From Thiohalomonas sp041685045 (GTDB lineage: Bacteria > Pseudomonadota > Gammaproteobacteria > Thiohalomonadales > Thiohalomonadaceae): a stretch of DNA of 64,000 bases. This document shows positions 36,330 through 44,750 of the stretch, piece after piece. The number at the start of each line of letters is the position of its first letter. The stretch's first letter is position 1. Under the pieces are notes generated by a model. The model was given only the letters and a program-made list of their open reading frames with translations, made no database searches and was not told the origin of the DNA. The position numbers and the translations under genes were made by a program. Where the stretch lies: the NCBI GenBank assembly GCA_041685045.1, contig JAWLGP010000002.1:227846-291845 (forward strand). Direction: 5' to 3'.

Positions 36330-36728
36330 ATGCAAAAACGAATAGCGATAATCGGGGCCGCCCTGTTTCTGTCGGCCGGCGCGGTGAGCGCCGTCGAACT
36401 GGCCGACCAGCTGCAGGACGAGTACCGCGCGGTCGGTGCCGAAGCGTTCGATGCCGAGGCCGGTGCGGCCCGCTGGAGCCGGGAGGTGATGGCCAATGGC
36501 CAGGCACGCAGCTGCGCCGCGTGCCACGGCAGCGACCTGCGGCAGCCCGGTAAACACATCCGCACCGGGCGCGCCATCGAGCCGCTGGCACCGTCGGTCA
36601 ACCCCCAGCGGCTGGTCGAGCGCAAGGAGGTCGAGAAGTGGTTCCTGCGCAACTGCAAATGGACCTACGGCCGTGAGTGTTCACCGCAGGAAAAGGGCGA
36701 CTTTGTCGCCTTCATTCGGATACAGTGA
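36330..36728 (+). CDS. SHP-like monoheme c-type cytochrome (DUF1924)
   Basis: A 132-residue periplasmic protein with signal peptide (AIIGAALFLSAGAVSA) and one heme-binding motif CAACH near residue 62, followed by LRQPGKHIRTGRAIEPLAPSVNPQR and KVEKWFLRNCKWTYGRECSPQEKGDF-like residues typical of DUF1924 and Rhodobacter sphaeroides heme protein SHP. SHP binds oxygen or NO at an unusual Asn ligand in the characterised protein. Two additional Cys (RNCKW, RECSP) can form a disulfide. Cotranscribed with cytochrome b561 and the diheme cytochrome. Confidence 0.86.
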   Translation: MQKRIAIIGAALFLSAGAVSAVELADQLQDEYRAVGAEAFDAEAGAARWSREVMANGQARSCAACHGSDLRQPGKHIRTGRAIEPLAPSVNPQRLVERKEVEKWFLRNCKWTYGRECSPQEKGDFVAFIRIQ

Positions 36729-36738
36729 GGGGCGTAAA

Positions 36739-37323
36739 ATGAACAAAAAGACAATCGGAATCGGGGTCGTGGGGCTGGCGCTGCTCGCCGCCGGCACCGG
36801 GGTGGTGCTGGGTGACGGCTGGGAGCGCGAACACGAGCGCGAGGGGCATCGCAGCGGCTGGTTCGGCTGGCGCGACAACCCGGACGTGCGGCCGGTGCGC
36901 AACGAACAGTACGACAGCGAATGTGGCGCCTGCCATTTCGCCTACCAGCCGGCGCTGCTGCCGGCCCGCTCCTGGGAGTCAATGATGGGCAATCTGGCCG
37001 ACCATTTCGGGGAAAATGCCGAGCTGGACGATGCCGCCCGCGAGGCGCTCACCCGCTACCTGGTGGAGAACGCCGCCGACCGTGACGGCTACGGACGCGC
37101 GGCCGGTTTCGCCGCCTCGGTGGCGCCGGGGAATGCGCCTTTGCGGATCACCGAGACCCGCTACTTCGTGCGCAAACACGACGAAGTGCCGTCCCGGTTC
37201 GTGCAGGGCAATCCGGAGGTGCGCTCGTTCAGCAACTGTACCGCCTGTCATCGCGGCGCGGCCGACGGCAACTTCAATGAGCACGCAGTGCGGATCCCGG
37301 GTGTAGGACGGTGGGAAGACTGA
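36739..37323 (+). CDS. Diheme cytochrome c (DHC type)
   Basis: A 194-residue protein with an N-terminal helix (IGIGVVGLALLAAGTGVVLG) and two heme motifs, CGACH near residue 57 and CTACH near residue 173. DNPDVRPVRNEQYDSECGACHFAYQPALLPARSW-type context is characteristic of the dihaem cytochrome c family partnered with SHP. The ATG at 36739 is preferred because the frame upstream lies within the SHP gene. Its end overlaps the PepSY gene by 13 bases. Expected to relay electrons from b561 to SHP. Confidence 0.9.
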   Translation: MNKKTIGIGVVGLALLAAGTGVVLGDGWEREHEREGHRSGWFGWRDNPDVRPVRNEQYDSECGACHFAYQPALLPARSWESMMGNLADHFGENAELDDAAREALTRYLVENAADRDGYGRAAGFAASVAPGNAPLRITETRYFVRKHDEVPSRFVQGNPEVRSFSNCTACHRGAADGNFNEHAVRIPGVGRWED

Positions 37324-37613
37324 AGTATCTGACAGCCGCCGCGGCGGTGGCCTTCGCAGCGACCGCCGCGCTGGCGGAGCCCGAGCACGACCGGGCCCGT
37401 CGACTGGTGGACGAGGGGCAGATCCTGCCCCTGGAGAGCCTGCTGGAGCAGGTGCGCACGGAGCGCCCCGGCCGGGTACTGGAGGTGGAACTGGAGGAGA
37501 AACGGCACGGCCTGATTTACGAGATCGAGATCCTGGACGCGGAAGGGCGGGTCTGGGAGCTCAAGTACGATGCGCGAACCGGGGAGCTGCTGGAGCATGA
37601 ACAGGAGGATTGA
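37311..37613 (+). CDS. Periplasmic PepSY-domain protein
   Basis: A 100-residue protein from a GTG start inside the diheme cytochrome gene. Signal peptide YLTAAAAVAFAATAALA, then a single PepSY domain (ILPLESLLEQVRTERPGRVLEVELEEKRHGLIYEIEILDAEGR and YDARTGELL). Such proteins often sit before PhoPQ-type two-component genes and may modulate the sensor or a peptidase. Here the regulator gene starts 93 bases downstream. Confidence 0.84.
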   Translation: MGRLKYLTAAAAVAFAATAALAEPEHDRARRLVDEGQILPLESLLEQVRTERPGRVLEVELEEKRHGLIYEIEILDAEGRVWELKYDARTGELLEHEQED

Positions 37614-37706
37614 AAGCCTCGGCGCCGAATCGGGCCAGGGCTTTTTTGCCCCGAATGGGATACGGCCCTCCCACAAGCGCAGTGATGTCCGGCGCGAGGA
37701 CGCATC

Positions 37707-38375
37707 ATGAGGGCCCTGGTGGTCGAGGACGATCTTGAGCTGGCTGCCGACCTGAAGGAGGAGCTGGTCGCCGCCGGGTTCGCCGTCGACCTCACCGACA
37801 ACGGCGAAGATGCCGAGCACCTCGGCGGCGTCAATCCCTACGACATCGTGATCCTCGATCTGGGGCTGCCGCGGCGCTCCGGGCTGGAGGTGCTGCGCCA
37901 CTGGCGCAACGCCGGCAACCGGGTCCCGGTTTTGATCCTGACGGCCCGCGACTCCTGGCCGGAGCGTGTCGACGGCCTGCGCGCCGGCGCCGACGACTAT
38001 CTGGGCAAACCCTTTCACACGCCCGAGTTGATGGCGCGGGTCGACGCCCTGGTCAGGCGCAGCGTCGGTCGCGCGGGCGAACCGCTGGAGGTGGCGGCCG
38101 TGCGCCTGGACGAGGAGCGCCAGGAGGCAATAGTGGCCGATGGTGAACGCATTTTGCTCACCGCGACCGAGTTCCGGCTGTTGCGCTATTTCATGCTGCA
38201 TCCGGGCAAGGTGCTCTCCAAGGGCCGGCTCACCGAACACGTCTACGAGGCCGACGAGGACCGCGACAGCAATGTCATCGAGGTCTACGTCAATCGCCTG
38301 CGGCAGAAGCTGGGACGTGATGTGATCGAGACCCGTCGCGGGCAGGGTTACGTGTTCGGAGCCGGGCGTCGATGA
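37707..38375 (+). CDS. OmpR/PhoP-family response regulator
   Basis: A 222-residue regulator. The receiver has the acidic pair in VVEDD, the phosphoacceptor Asp in VILDLGLPR near residue 51, Thr in ILTARD and Lys in LGKPF. The C-terminal winged helix is OmpR-type (LTATEFRLLRYFMLHPGKVLSKGRL ... SNVIEVYVNRLRQKLG ... TRRGQGYVFG). The stop overlaps the kinase start (ATGA). Likely controls the cytochrome and PepSY genes before it, by position. Confidence 0.94.
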   Translation: MRALVVEDDLELAADLKEELVAAGFAVDLTDNGEDAEHLGGVNPYDIVILDLGLPRRSGLEVLRHWRNAGNRVPVLILTARDSWPERVDGLRAGADDYLGKPFHTPELMARVDALVRRSVGRAGEPLEVAAVRLDEERQEAIVADGERILLTATEFRLLRYFMLHPGKVLSKGRLTEHVYEADEDRDSNVIEVYVNRLRQKLGRDVIETRRGQGYVFGAGRR

Positions 38376-39727
38376 ATTCGCTGGAGCGCCGCCTGGCGGT
38401 GGCGTTGTCACTCAGCCTGGTGTTGTCGTTCGGCCTTTTGTGGGCGGTCGGCAACGCCACCATCAACGCGTTGACGGAGGACTTCATCGCGGCACGGCTG
38501 GAACACGATGCCGAAACCGTCCTGGCGGCACTGACCTTCGTCGATGAGGTGCCGGTACTGGAATCGGACCGTGTCGACGGCATCTATCGGCGGGTCTTCT
38601 CGGGCCACTACTACACGGTACTCGCCGCGGGACAGACCTTGCGATCCCGCTCCCTGTGGGACGAGGCACTGCCGGTGCGGCAGCTGCCGCCGGGCGCCGT
38701 CGACGTGGGACGGCTGGACAGATTCGCCGGGCAGACGCTGTTGTTGAGAACGGCCGGTTTCGAAAAACAGGGGCACGCGCTCACCCTGCTGGTGGCCGAG
38801 GATATCTCCACGGTCAGCGCCAGTCTGCGGCGCTTCGATATCGCTTTCGCGGTGGCTACCGTGCTCACCCTGATGGCGCTCATTGCGCTGCAACGGCTGG
38901 TGGTGCGACGGGGTTTCCGCCCCCTGGACCGGGTCACGGCGGCGGTGGGACGACTCGAACGGGGCGAAATCGCCGAGCTGCCGGAGTCGGTGCCGGCGGA
39001 GGTACGGCCGCTGGTGGCCGAAGTGAACCGGTTGCTGGGAGTGATGGGGCGTCGGCTGCAGCGCTCGCGCAACGCGGTCGGCAATCTGGCACACGCCCTG
39101 AAAGCACCGCTGGGAGTCATTGCGCGTGCCGCGGAAGAGCAGCCACCGGGGATTGTCGACTCGGTGGCCCGCATCCGCGAGATCATCGATCACGAGCTGC
39201 AGCGGGCCCGTATCGCCGGCACCGCGGCGCCGGGACAGCGCTTTCGCCCGCAGCGGGAGTTGCCGGTGATGGAGCGGCTGCTGCACCGGGTCTATCACCA
39301 AAAGCCGCTGCGTATCGAGTGGGCGGCCGACCCGGCACTGGAGCTGCCGTTCGATCGTGACGACATGCTGGAGCTGCTCGGCAACCTGCTCGACAACGCC
39401 TGCAAGTGGGCGCAAAGCCGGGTGCGCTGTGAGGTGCGGCCGGATCATCTGGTGGTCGAGGACGATGGTCCCGGTTGCCCGGACGAGGAGCTGGCGCACC
39501 TGACCGAACGCGGGGTACGTATCGACGAAGGGGTTCCCGGGCACGGGCTGGGACTGGCCATCGTCAAGGAGATCGCCGACAGCTATGGGGCAGAGGTGGT
39601 GTTCGATCGTTCCGGGCTGGGTGGTCTGCGGGTGGAGGTACGGTTTGGGCCGGTCAGTTCGGTTGGCGCTTGCTGCTCGTCAGCTGAGCCATCAGCTGGC
39701 GAACGTCCACCGAACTGTTCAGGTTGA
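38372..39727 (+). CDS. PhoQ-like sensor histidine kinase
   Basis: A 451-residue inner-membrane kinase with helix 1 at residues 8-30, a periplasmic domain of about 130 residues, helix 2 (AFAVATVLTLMALIALQRLVV) and a HAMP linker. The H-box reads NLAHALKAPLGVIARAA with His near residue 240, as in PhoQ. ATPase motifs are LLGNLLDNACKWA, VEDDGPG and HGLGLAIVKEIADSYG. The last 74 bases overlap the end of the convergent small gene at 39654. The C-terminal residues after VRFGP (SSVGACCSSAEPS) are atypical and may be an accretion from read-through into the neighbour. Confidence 0.92.
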   Translation: MNSLERRLAVALSLSLVLSFGLLWAVGNATINALTEDFIAARLEHDAETVLAALTFVDEVPVLESDRVDGIYRRVFSGHYYTVLAAGQTLRSRSLWDEALPVRQLPPGAVDVGRLDRFAGQTLLLRTAGFEKQGHALTLLVAEDISTVSASLRRFDIAFAVATVLTLMALIALQRLVVRRGFRPLDRVTAAVGRLERGEIAELPESVPAEVRPLVAEVNRLLGVMGRRLQRSRNAVGNLAHALKAPLGVIARAAEEQPPGIVDSVARIREIIDHELQRARIAGTAAPGQRFRPQRELPVMERLLHRVYHQKPLRIEWAADPALELPFDRDDMLELLGNLLDNACKWAQSRVRCEVRPDHLVVEDDGPGCPDEELAHLTERGVRIDEGVPGHGLGLAIVKEIADSYGAEVVFDRSGLGGLRVEVRFGPVSSVGACCSSAEPSAGERPPNCSG

Positions 39728-39887
39728 CGCGCAGCAGCTCCGAAAGCAGCGTCTCCATCACCGGGTCTGCCGGCGAACCGGCACGGCGCTGTTGCAGATA
39801 AAGGCGCAGTCCGGACCAACCCTCCAACAGGGTTTCGACCACGTCGTCGAGGAATGTGGGGCCTGCTTCGATGGCTGTGTGTCCCAT
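39654..39887 (-). CDS. Small conserved-looking protein of unknown function
   Basis: A 77-residue soluble protein starting MGHTAIEAGPTFLDDVVETLLEG and containing LRLYLQQRRAG and VDVRQLMAQLTSS. The ATG at 39887 is preferred over one seven codons upstream because AAGGGAG lies eight bases before it. It converges with and overlaps the kinase gene by 74 bases. No motif is recognised. Confidence 0.5.
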   Translation of the reverse strand: MGHTAIEAGPTFLDDVVETLLEGWSGLRLYLQQRRAGSPADPVMETLLSELLRVNLNSSVDVRQLMAQLTSSKRQPN

Positions 39888-40036
39888 GGCTTTTCTCCCT
39901 TCGTACAAGAATTCACCTAAGTTACGACTGTAATCATCGATGCGAGTTCATGGCGTGAGCGGCTTCACGTCGTTTGTGTTTTCTCCTAACAGTCTCTAAG
40001 GAGTGTGAACAAAGCCATATTTCTCGATAGGCCCGG

Positions 40037-40118
40037 GTAGGATGGGCAAAGGAGCGCAGCGACGTGCCCATCATCTGCCTGGAACATTGATTGGCATGCT
40101 GCGCTTTGCCCATCCTAC
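40037..40118. repeat. GTAGGATGGGC palindromic element at the ppsA stop codon
   Basis: GTAGGATGGGCAAAGGAGCG at 40037 and its inverse (GCGCTTTGCCCATCCTAC) ending at 40118 form one REP-like palindrome with ACGTGCCCATC inside. The last CTA (40115-40117) is the reverse complement of the ppsA stop codon. The same element occurs twice at 46609-46871. Confidence 0.88.
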
Positions 40119-42478
40119 GAGTTGCGGCGTTCGGCGTCGGCAACGGTCTGCTTCACAGCGATGAAGCTGTCGGGGTTGACCGAAATGGAGTCGATGCCTG
40201 CCTCAACCAAAAAGCGGGCGAAATTTGGCCGGTCGCTTGGGGCCTGACCGCACAGGCCCACCTTGGTCTGCTTGGTGTGGGCGCGGCTGATCACTTGGCG
40301 GATCAGGGTAGTGACCGCCTCGTCCTCCTCGTTGAACAAATGCGCCAGCCGGTCGGAGTCGCGGTCGATGCCGAGGGTCAGTTGGGTCAGGTCGTTGCTG
40401 CCGATGGAGAAACCGTCGAAGCGCTCGGCGAACTGCTCGGCCAGGATTACGTTGGACGGCACCTCGCACATGACATAGACCGCCAGCCCGTTCTCGCCGC
40501 GCACCAGGCCGTTGGCGGCCATCACCTCCAGCACCCGATCGGCCTCCTTCGGGGTGCGGCAGAATGGGATCATCACCACGATATTGCGCATGCCGATGCG
40601 CTCGCGTGCCCGGGCGATGGCACGGCACTCGAGGGCGAACCCGTCCCGGTAGCCGTCGTCGTAGTAGCGGCTGGCACCGCGCCAGCCGAGCATGGGGTTC
40701 TCCTCGTGCGGCTCAAAGCCACGGCCGCCGAGCAGGTCGGCGTACTCGTTGGTCTTGAAGTCGCTCATGCGCACGATCACCGGATCGGGGTAGCGAGAGG
40801 CGGCGATGGTGGCGACGCCCTGGGCCAGCCGATCGATGAAGAACTCGGTCGGCTCCTCGTAGGCGGCGGTCAGTTCGGCGATCGCCCGTCGCGATGCCTC
40901 ATCGACCTGCTCCGGGTGCAGCAGTGCCATGGGGTGGACCTTGATCGCGTTGTTGATGATGAACTCCATGCGCGCCAGCCCGACCCCGTCGGCCGGTAGC
41001 CGCCACCACTGCATGGCCGCAGCCGGATTGGCCAGGTTGAGCATCACCTGGGTACGGGTCGAGGGCACCGACTTGAGGTCGAGGTCCTGCGTCTCGACCT
41101 CGGCGCGGCCCTCGTAGATGAAGCCCTGATCACCCTCGGCGCAGGAGACGGTAACGACCTGCCCGGACTGCAAAACGGCCGTGGCGTTACCGGCGCCGAC
41201 CACTGCCGGCACCCCCAGTTCGCGGCTGACGATGGCGGCATGGGAGGTGCGGCCGCCGTGGTCGGTAACGATCGCCGCGGCCTTTTTCATGATCGGCACC
41301 CAGTCCGGATCGGTGCGGGCGGTGACCAGTACATGGCCCTCCCGGAAGTTGTCGATGTCGGCGACGCTGTCGAGCTTGCAGACCTCGCCGACGGCCACGG
41401 CGTCGCCGACGCTCAAGCCCGTGACCAGCAGCGGCCCTTTGGACTTCAGGGCGTAGCTCTGCAGCTTCTGGCCGCCGCGCTGCGCCTGCACCGTCTCCGG
41501 GCGGGCCTGTACCACCCAGAGCTGGCCGGTCTCTCCGTCCTTGGCCCATTCGATATCCATGGGCCGGCCGTAGTGGCGTTCGATGGCCACCGCCCAGCGG
41601 GCCAGGGTCAGCACCTCGCCCTCGTCCAGGACGAAGCGCCGCTGTTCGTCGGGGTCGGTCTCCACCTGGCGCACCGGGTCGTCGAAGACCATCTTGGCCC
41701 GCTTCCCACCCACTCGGCGCTCGATGATGGGGGTGAGGGCCTCTTGATCGAGGAACGGTTTGAACACGCGGTACTCGTCGGGGTCGACCGCCCCCTGCAC
41801 CACCAGTTCACCGAGGCCCCAGGCGGCATTGATGAGCACGGCGCGGGGAAAGCCGCTTTCGGTATCGATGGAAAACATGACCCCTGCACCGGCCAGGTCG
41901 GTGCGCACCATGCGCTGAATGCCAATGGAGAGGGCCACCTCCAAGTGATCGAATCCCTGATTTTTCCGATAGCTGATCGCACGGTCCGTAAACAGCGAGG
42001 CGTAGCAGCGGCGACAGGCGTCCAGCAGCGCCGCCTCACCGCGTACATTGAGAAAGCTCTCCTGCTGACCGGCGAAGCTCGCCTCCGGCAGGTCTTCGGC
42101 GGTGGCGCTGCTGCGCACGGCCACCGAGGCGTTGCCGTCGTCCAGCCGGGCATAGTCGCGGCAGATTGCGTCCGCCAGCGCCTGGGGGAACTCGCCCTCG
42201 AGCATCATCTGCCGGATCGCCTCGCCGATTTGGGCGAGGGAGGCCGCTCCGCGTTCCAGCTGCCCGATGGCGCTGCGGATGCGCGGCTCCAGTTCGTTCG
42301 CCTCGATGAATTCGCGATAGGCGTGCGCGGTGGTGGCGAAGCCATCGGGGACGGCGATGCCGGCTGACCGCAACTGCCCGAGCATTTCACCGAGCGAGGC
42401 GTTCTTGCCGCCGACGATGGCGGTGTCGCTGTTGCGCAGGCCCGCGAGGGGGAGTGTATAGGCGTTGGCATCGGCCAT
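40115..42478 (-). CDS. ppsA: Phosphoenolpyruvate synthase
   Basis: A 787-residue enzyme making PEP from pyruvate with ATP, giving AMP and phosphate, for gluconeogenesis. The N-terminal ATP-grasp domain begins VGGKNASLGEMLGQL and contains VRSSATAEDLPEASFAGQQESFLN. The swivelling domain has the phospho-His motif DHGGRTSHAAIVSRELGVPA near residue 425. The C-terminal PEP-binding barrel has SIGSNDLTQLTLGIDRDS and the Cys of GLCGQAPSD. Length is close to E. coli PpsA (792). The TAG stop is the first TAG of the adjoining GTAGGATGGGC element. Confidence 0.97.
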   Translation of the reverse strand: MADANAYTLPLAGLRNSDTAIVGGKNASLGEMLGQLRSAGIAVPDGFATTAHAYREFIEANELEPRIRSAIGQLERGAASLAQIGEAIRQMMLEGEFPQALADAICRDYARLDDGNASVAVRSSATAEDLPEASFAGQQESFLNVRGEAALLDACRRCYASLFTDRAISYRKNQGFDHLEVALSIGIQRMVRTDLAGAGVMFSIDTESGFPRAVLINAAWGLGELVVQGAVDPDEYRVFKPFLDQEALTPIIERRVGGKRAKMVFDDPVRQVETDPDEQRRFVLDEGEVLTLARWAVAIERHYGRPMDIEWAKDGETGQLWVVQARPETVQAQRGGQKLQSYALKSKGPLLVTGLSVGDAVAVGEVCKLDSVADIDNFREGHVLVTARTDPDWVPIMKKAAAIVTDHGGRTSHAAIVSRELGVPAVVGAGNATAVLQSGQVVTVSCAEGDQGFIYEGRAEVETQDLDLKSVPSTRTQVMLNLANPAAAMQWWRLPADGVGLARMEFIINNAIKVHPMALLHPEQVDEASRRAIAELTAAYEEPTEFFIDRLAQGVATIAASRYPDPVIVRMSDFKTNEYADLLGGRGFEPHEENPMLGWRGASRYYDDGYRDGFALECRAIARARERIGMRNIVVMIPFCRTPKEADRVLEVMAANGLVRGENGLAVYVMCEVPSNVILAEQFAERFDGFSIGSNDLTQLTLGIDRDSDRLAHLFNEEDEAVTTLIRQVISRAHTKQTKVGLCGQAPSDRPNFARFLVEAGIDSISVNPDSFIAVKQTVADAERRNS

Positions 42479-42502
42479 GGCCGCACCTCCATTATTTGAG
42501 AC

Positions 42503-42690
42503 CGTGAGGCATTACGCGTGAGATGCCGTCGACTTCCTTATTCAACAGGATTAACAGGATTTTTCAGGATGGACAGGATGATTAATGCGAAAACCCCATG
42601 CGAGCCTGTTCGAGTAGAGGTCTTTGGTGTTTTCAACAGTCAAAGTCCTTTTCCTGTTAATCCTGAAAAATCCTGTTAATCCTGTTGAAT
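42503..42690. repeat. Inverted AGGATTAAC-type repeat pair, third locus, with GTGAGGC words
   Basis: 42540-42579 and 42651-42690 are inverted arms of the same family as at 27554 and 35439. The preceding 42503-42528 contains GTGAGGCATTACGCGTGAGATG, 22 bases related to the words after secF and tadC. It fills the gap 42479-42708 upstream of ppsA; a ppsA promoter is not obvious within it. Confidence 0.82.
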
Positions 42691-42708
42691 CATGCGTGCG
42701 AAAAGCTC

Positions 42709-43842
42709 TCACGCTTTCCAGTAGCGCTGCTGGCCCTGGCCCGCCACCCGCATGACATCGGTCAGTGCCAGCAGGCCCTCGAACCTGCCGCCGACGGTGA
42801 TTACCAGCAGGGGCATACCGCGGCGTGCCATCGACGAGAAGGCGTGGTCGGCGGTGCTCTCCGGGGTGACCGACGGGTCGGTCGGGCAGGCGGCGGCGTA
42901 TTCACTGACCTGGTGTCGTCCCCACTCGTCGCGAGGCAGACGGCGTAGGCGATCGGCCTCCACGCATCCCACCAGTTGGCCGCCTTCGACCACCGGCACC
43001 AGCGGTTGTCCCCGCGAACCGGCCAGGCCCTGCATCAGCTGGTCGAGGGTATCGGACGGTGCCGCCGAGACCGGCCGTGCATCCATCACGTAGCTAACCG
43101 GCACATCGCGCAGCTTGTCCCGCAGCAACAGCTGCCGATAGGAGGTGCGGGCCGCTGTGCGCAGAAAGAACCCGATGAGCACCCACCACAGCCCGCCGAT
43201 CAGGTTGTTAGCGAACACCGACCAGATGCCGATGCCGATCAACGCCCAGCCGAAGCCGGCACCGATGCTCGAGGCCCAGCGCGTGGCCCAGTGCAGGTCG
43301 CCGCGCAGGCCCCACAGAATCGACCGCAGCACCCGGCCGCCGTCGAGCGGAAAGGCGGGCAGCATGTTGAAGACGGCGAGCAGCATGTTCAGATAACCGA
43401 GATAGAGCACCACGCCCGCCAGCCCGACACCCGACGCCCAGAACCCCCGTACCGACCAGAGTTGGTAGAACAGAAAGGCCAGCACGACTGAGGCCAGCGG
43501 CCCGGCGATGGCCATCAGGAATTCGGATTTGGCCGTCGGCGGCTCCTCTTCCATCTCGGCGACACCGCCGAAGATAAACAAGGTGATCCCACTGATAGGC
43601 ATGCCGTAACGCCGTGCCACCAGCGCATGACAGAACTCGTGCACCACGATGGAAAAGGCCAGACCCAGCAGGCCGAGGAACCCCATGACCCAGTATTGGG
43701 TCGTGCCGAGACCGGGGAAGGCATAGGGGAACAGGCCGACGGCCAGTGACCAGACGATGAGAACGCCGAGAAGCAGCCAGCTTAAATCCACGCGCACCTC
43801 GAACCCGAGAAGCGTGAACAGCCTCACTCGCTTGCCGAACAT
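42709..43842 (-). CDS. Site-2 protease (M50) with CBS pair
   Basis: A 377-residue membrane metalloprotease for intramembrane cleavage. The zinc motif HEFCH is in LAFSIVVHEFCHALVARRYG, and the second metal site is NMLPAFPLDGGRVLRSILWG. About six membrane helices are followed by two CBS domains (SYVMDARPVSAAPSDTLDQL; VSEYAAACPTDPSVTPESTA) that usually sense adenylates. The ATG at 43842 is used; the extra 42 residues available upstream are Pro/Arg-rich and resemble nothing. It is divergent from the small membrane protein gene at 43952. Substrate unknown. Confidence 0.9.
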   Translation of the reverse strand: MFGKRVRLFTLLGFEVRVDLSWLLLGVLIVWSLAVGLFPYAFPGLGTTQYWVMGFLGLLGLAFSIVVHEFCHALVARRYGMPISGITLFIFGGVAEMEEEPPTAKSEFLMAIAGPLASVVLAFLFYQLWSVRGFWASGVGLAGVVLYLGYLNMLLAVFNMLPAFPLDGGRVLRSILWGLRGDLHWATRWASSIGAGFGWALIGIGIWSVFANNLIGGLWWVLIGFFLRTAARTSYRQLLLRDKLRDVPVSYVMDARPVSAAPSDTLDQLMQGLAGSRGQPLVPVVEGGQLVGCVEADRLRRLPRDEWGRHQVSEYAAACPTDPSVTPESTADHAFSSMARRGMPLLVITVGGRFEGLLALTDVMRVAGQGQQRYWKA

Positions 43843-43951
43843 GGCGTCGCTCCGAGGTTGCTGCCGATGCCCGGAAGTATAGGCGCCCGGGCAGCGCGGC
43901 ACGCGGTGACTTATCCTTGGGGGAGGACCGAACGACAGACGGGGAATCGCG

Positions 43952-44416
43952 GTGGAGCCGACGTCCACAGGTGCCGCTGCCGGGGCGGTGGCGATCTATC
44001 TCATCTACTGGTTCGCCGTGGCGTGGTTCAGTGGCTACGCACGGCACCTGCGGGAGACCGTGGCGCTGGTCAAACGCCGACTCGACCCGGAGATGCCGTC
44101 AGGGGTTCACCTACACCTCCCGCAGCCCTGGTTCGTACGCTACGGGGCCCTGGAGAACCTGCTGGTGTTGCTGGGCCTGGCCTACGGCATGACCCTGCTG
44201 CGCTGGCCCTGGATCCTCGGCGGCTTCGCGGTTTTTCTCTTCGTATTCCTCCCGCTTTGCGAACGGTTGCTGACCCCGTATCCCGGAACGTGGCACTACC
44301 TGCGCAAGGTCCGTCGCTTGTTGCAGATGTACAAGGCGCAGAGCGAGCAGGAGGGACGGCGCGAGCGGGCCGAGCTGTACCGGATCGCCCTGGACAGGGT
44401 GGACAAGGGGCTGTGA
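43952..44416 (+). CDS. Predicted membrane protein of unknown function
   Basis: A 154-residue protein from a GTG start. It has an N-terminal helix (GAVAIYLIYWFAVAWFSGYA), a loop with HLHLPQPWFVRYGALENLL, two central helices (LLVLLGLAYGMTLL and WILGGFAVFLFVFLPL) and a charged C-terminal helix (KAQSEQEGRRERAELYRIALDRV). No catalytic motif is recognised. It precedes a small soluble gene by three bases and polX, so these may form one transcript. Confidence 0.68.
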   Translation: MEPTSTGAAAGAVAIYLIYWFAVAWFSGYARHLRETVALVKRRLDPEMPSGVHLHLPQPWFVRYGALENLLVLLGLAYGMTLLRWPWILGGFAVFLFVFLPLCERLLTPYPGTWHYLRKVRRLLQMYKAQSEQEGRRERAELYRIALDRVDKGL

Positions 44417-44419
44417 GCG

Positions 44420-44743
44420 ATGAAAGTACGTGACCCGAAGCTGCGTTTGACCTGGGGCGGGCAGGTGTCGCTGGAGCAGGCGCTGCGCCTCCTGAACGAA
44501 TTCGGCTGTGTGGAGCTGGAGCTGCCGGCGGAATTTCACCATGCGGTGTTCACCCACCTGCACCCCCACAGCTGGGAGACCCAACTGGAGCAGGTCGACG
44601 AGGAGGGCGGCATCGAACTGCTGGAGCGGATCGCCGAGATCGACCAGCTTTCGGAACTCCTGATCCTGCGCGATGCGGTAGCGGCGCGCTCGCCCCACGT
44701 CTCGGTGCGCAGCCCGGCGCCCCACGTCACCGTCTGCGTGTAG
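44420..44743 (+). CDS. Small soluble protein of unknown function
   Basis: A 107-residue protein with LRLTWGGQVSLEQALRLLNEFGCVELELPAEFHHAVFTHLH at its start, and His/Val-rich ending VSVRSPAPHVTVCV. No known domain is recognised. It begins three bases after the membrane protein gene and ends seven before polX; tight spacing favours an expressed gene. GGGCTGTGAGCG gives only a weak ribosome site. Confidence 0.6.
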   Translation: MKVRDPKLRLTWGGQVSLEQALRLLNEFGCVELELPAEFHHAVFTHLHPHSWETQLEQVDEEGGIELLERIAEIDQLSELLILRDAVAARSPHVSVRSPAPHVTVCV

Positions 44744-44750
44744 CTGACGT

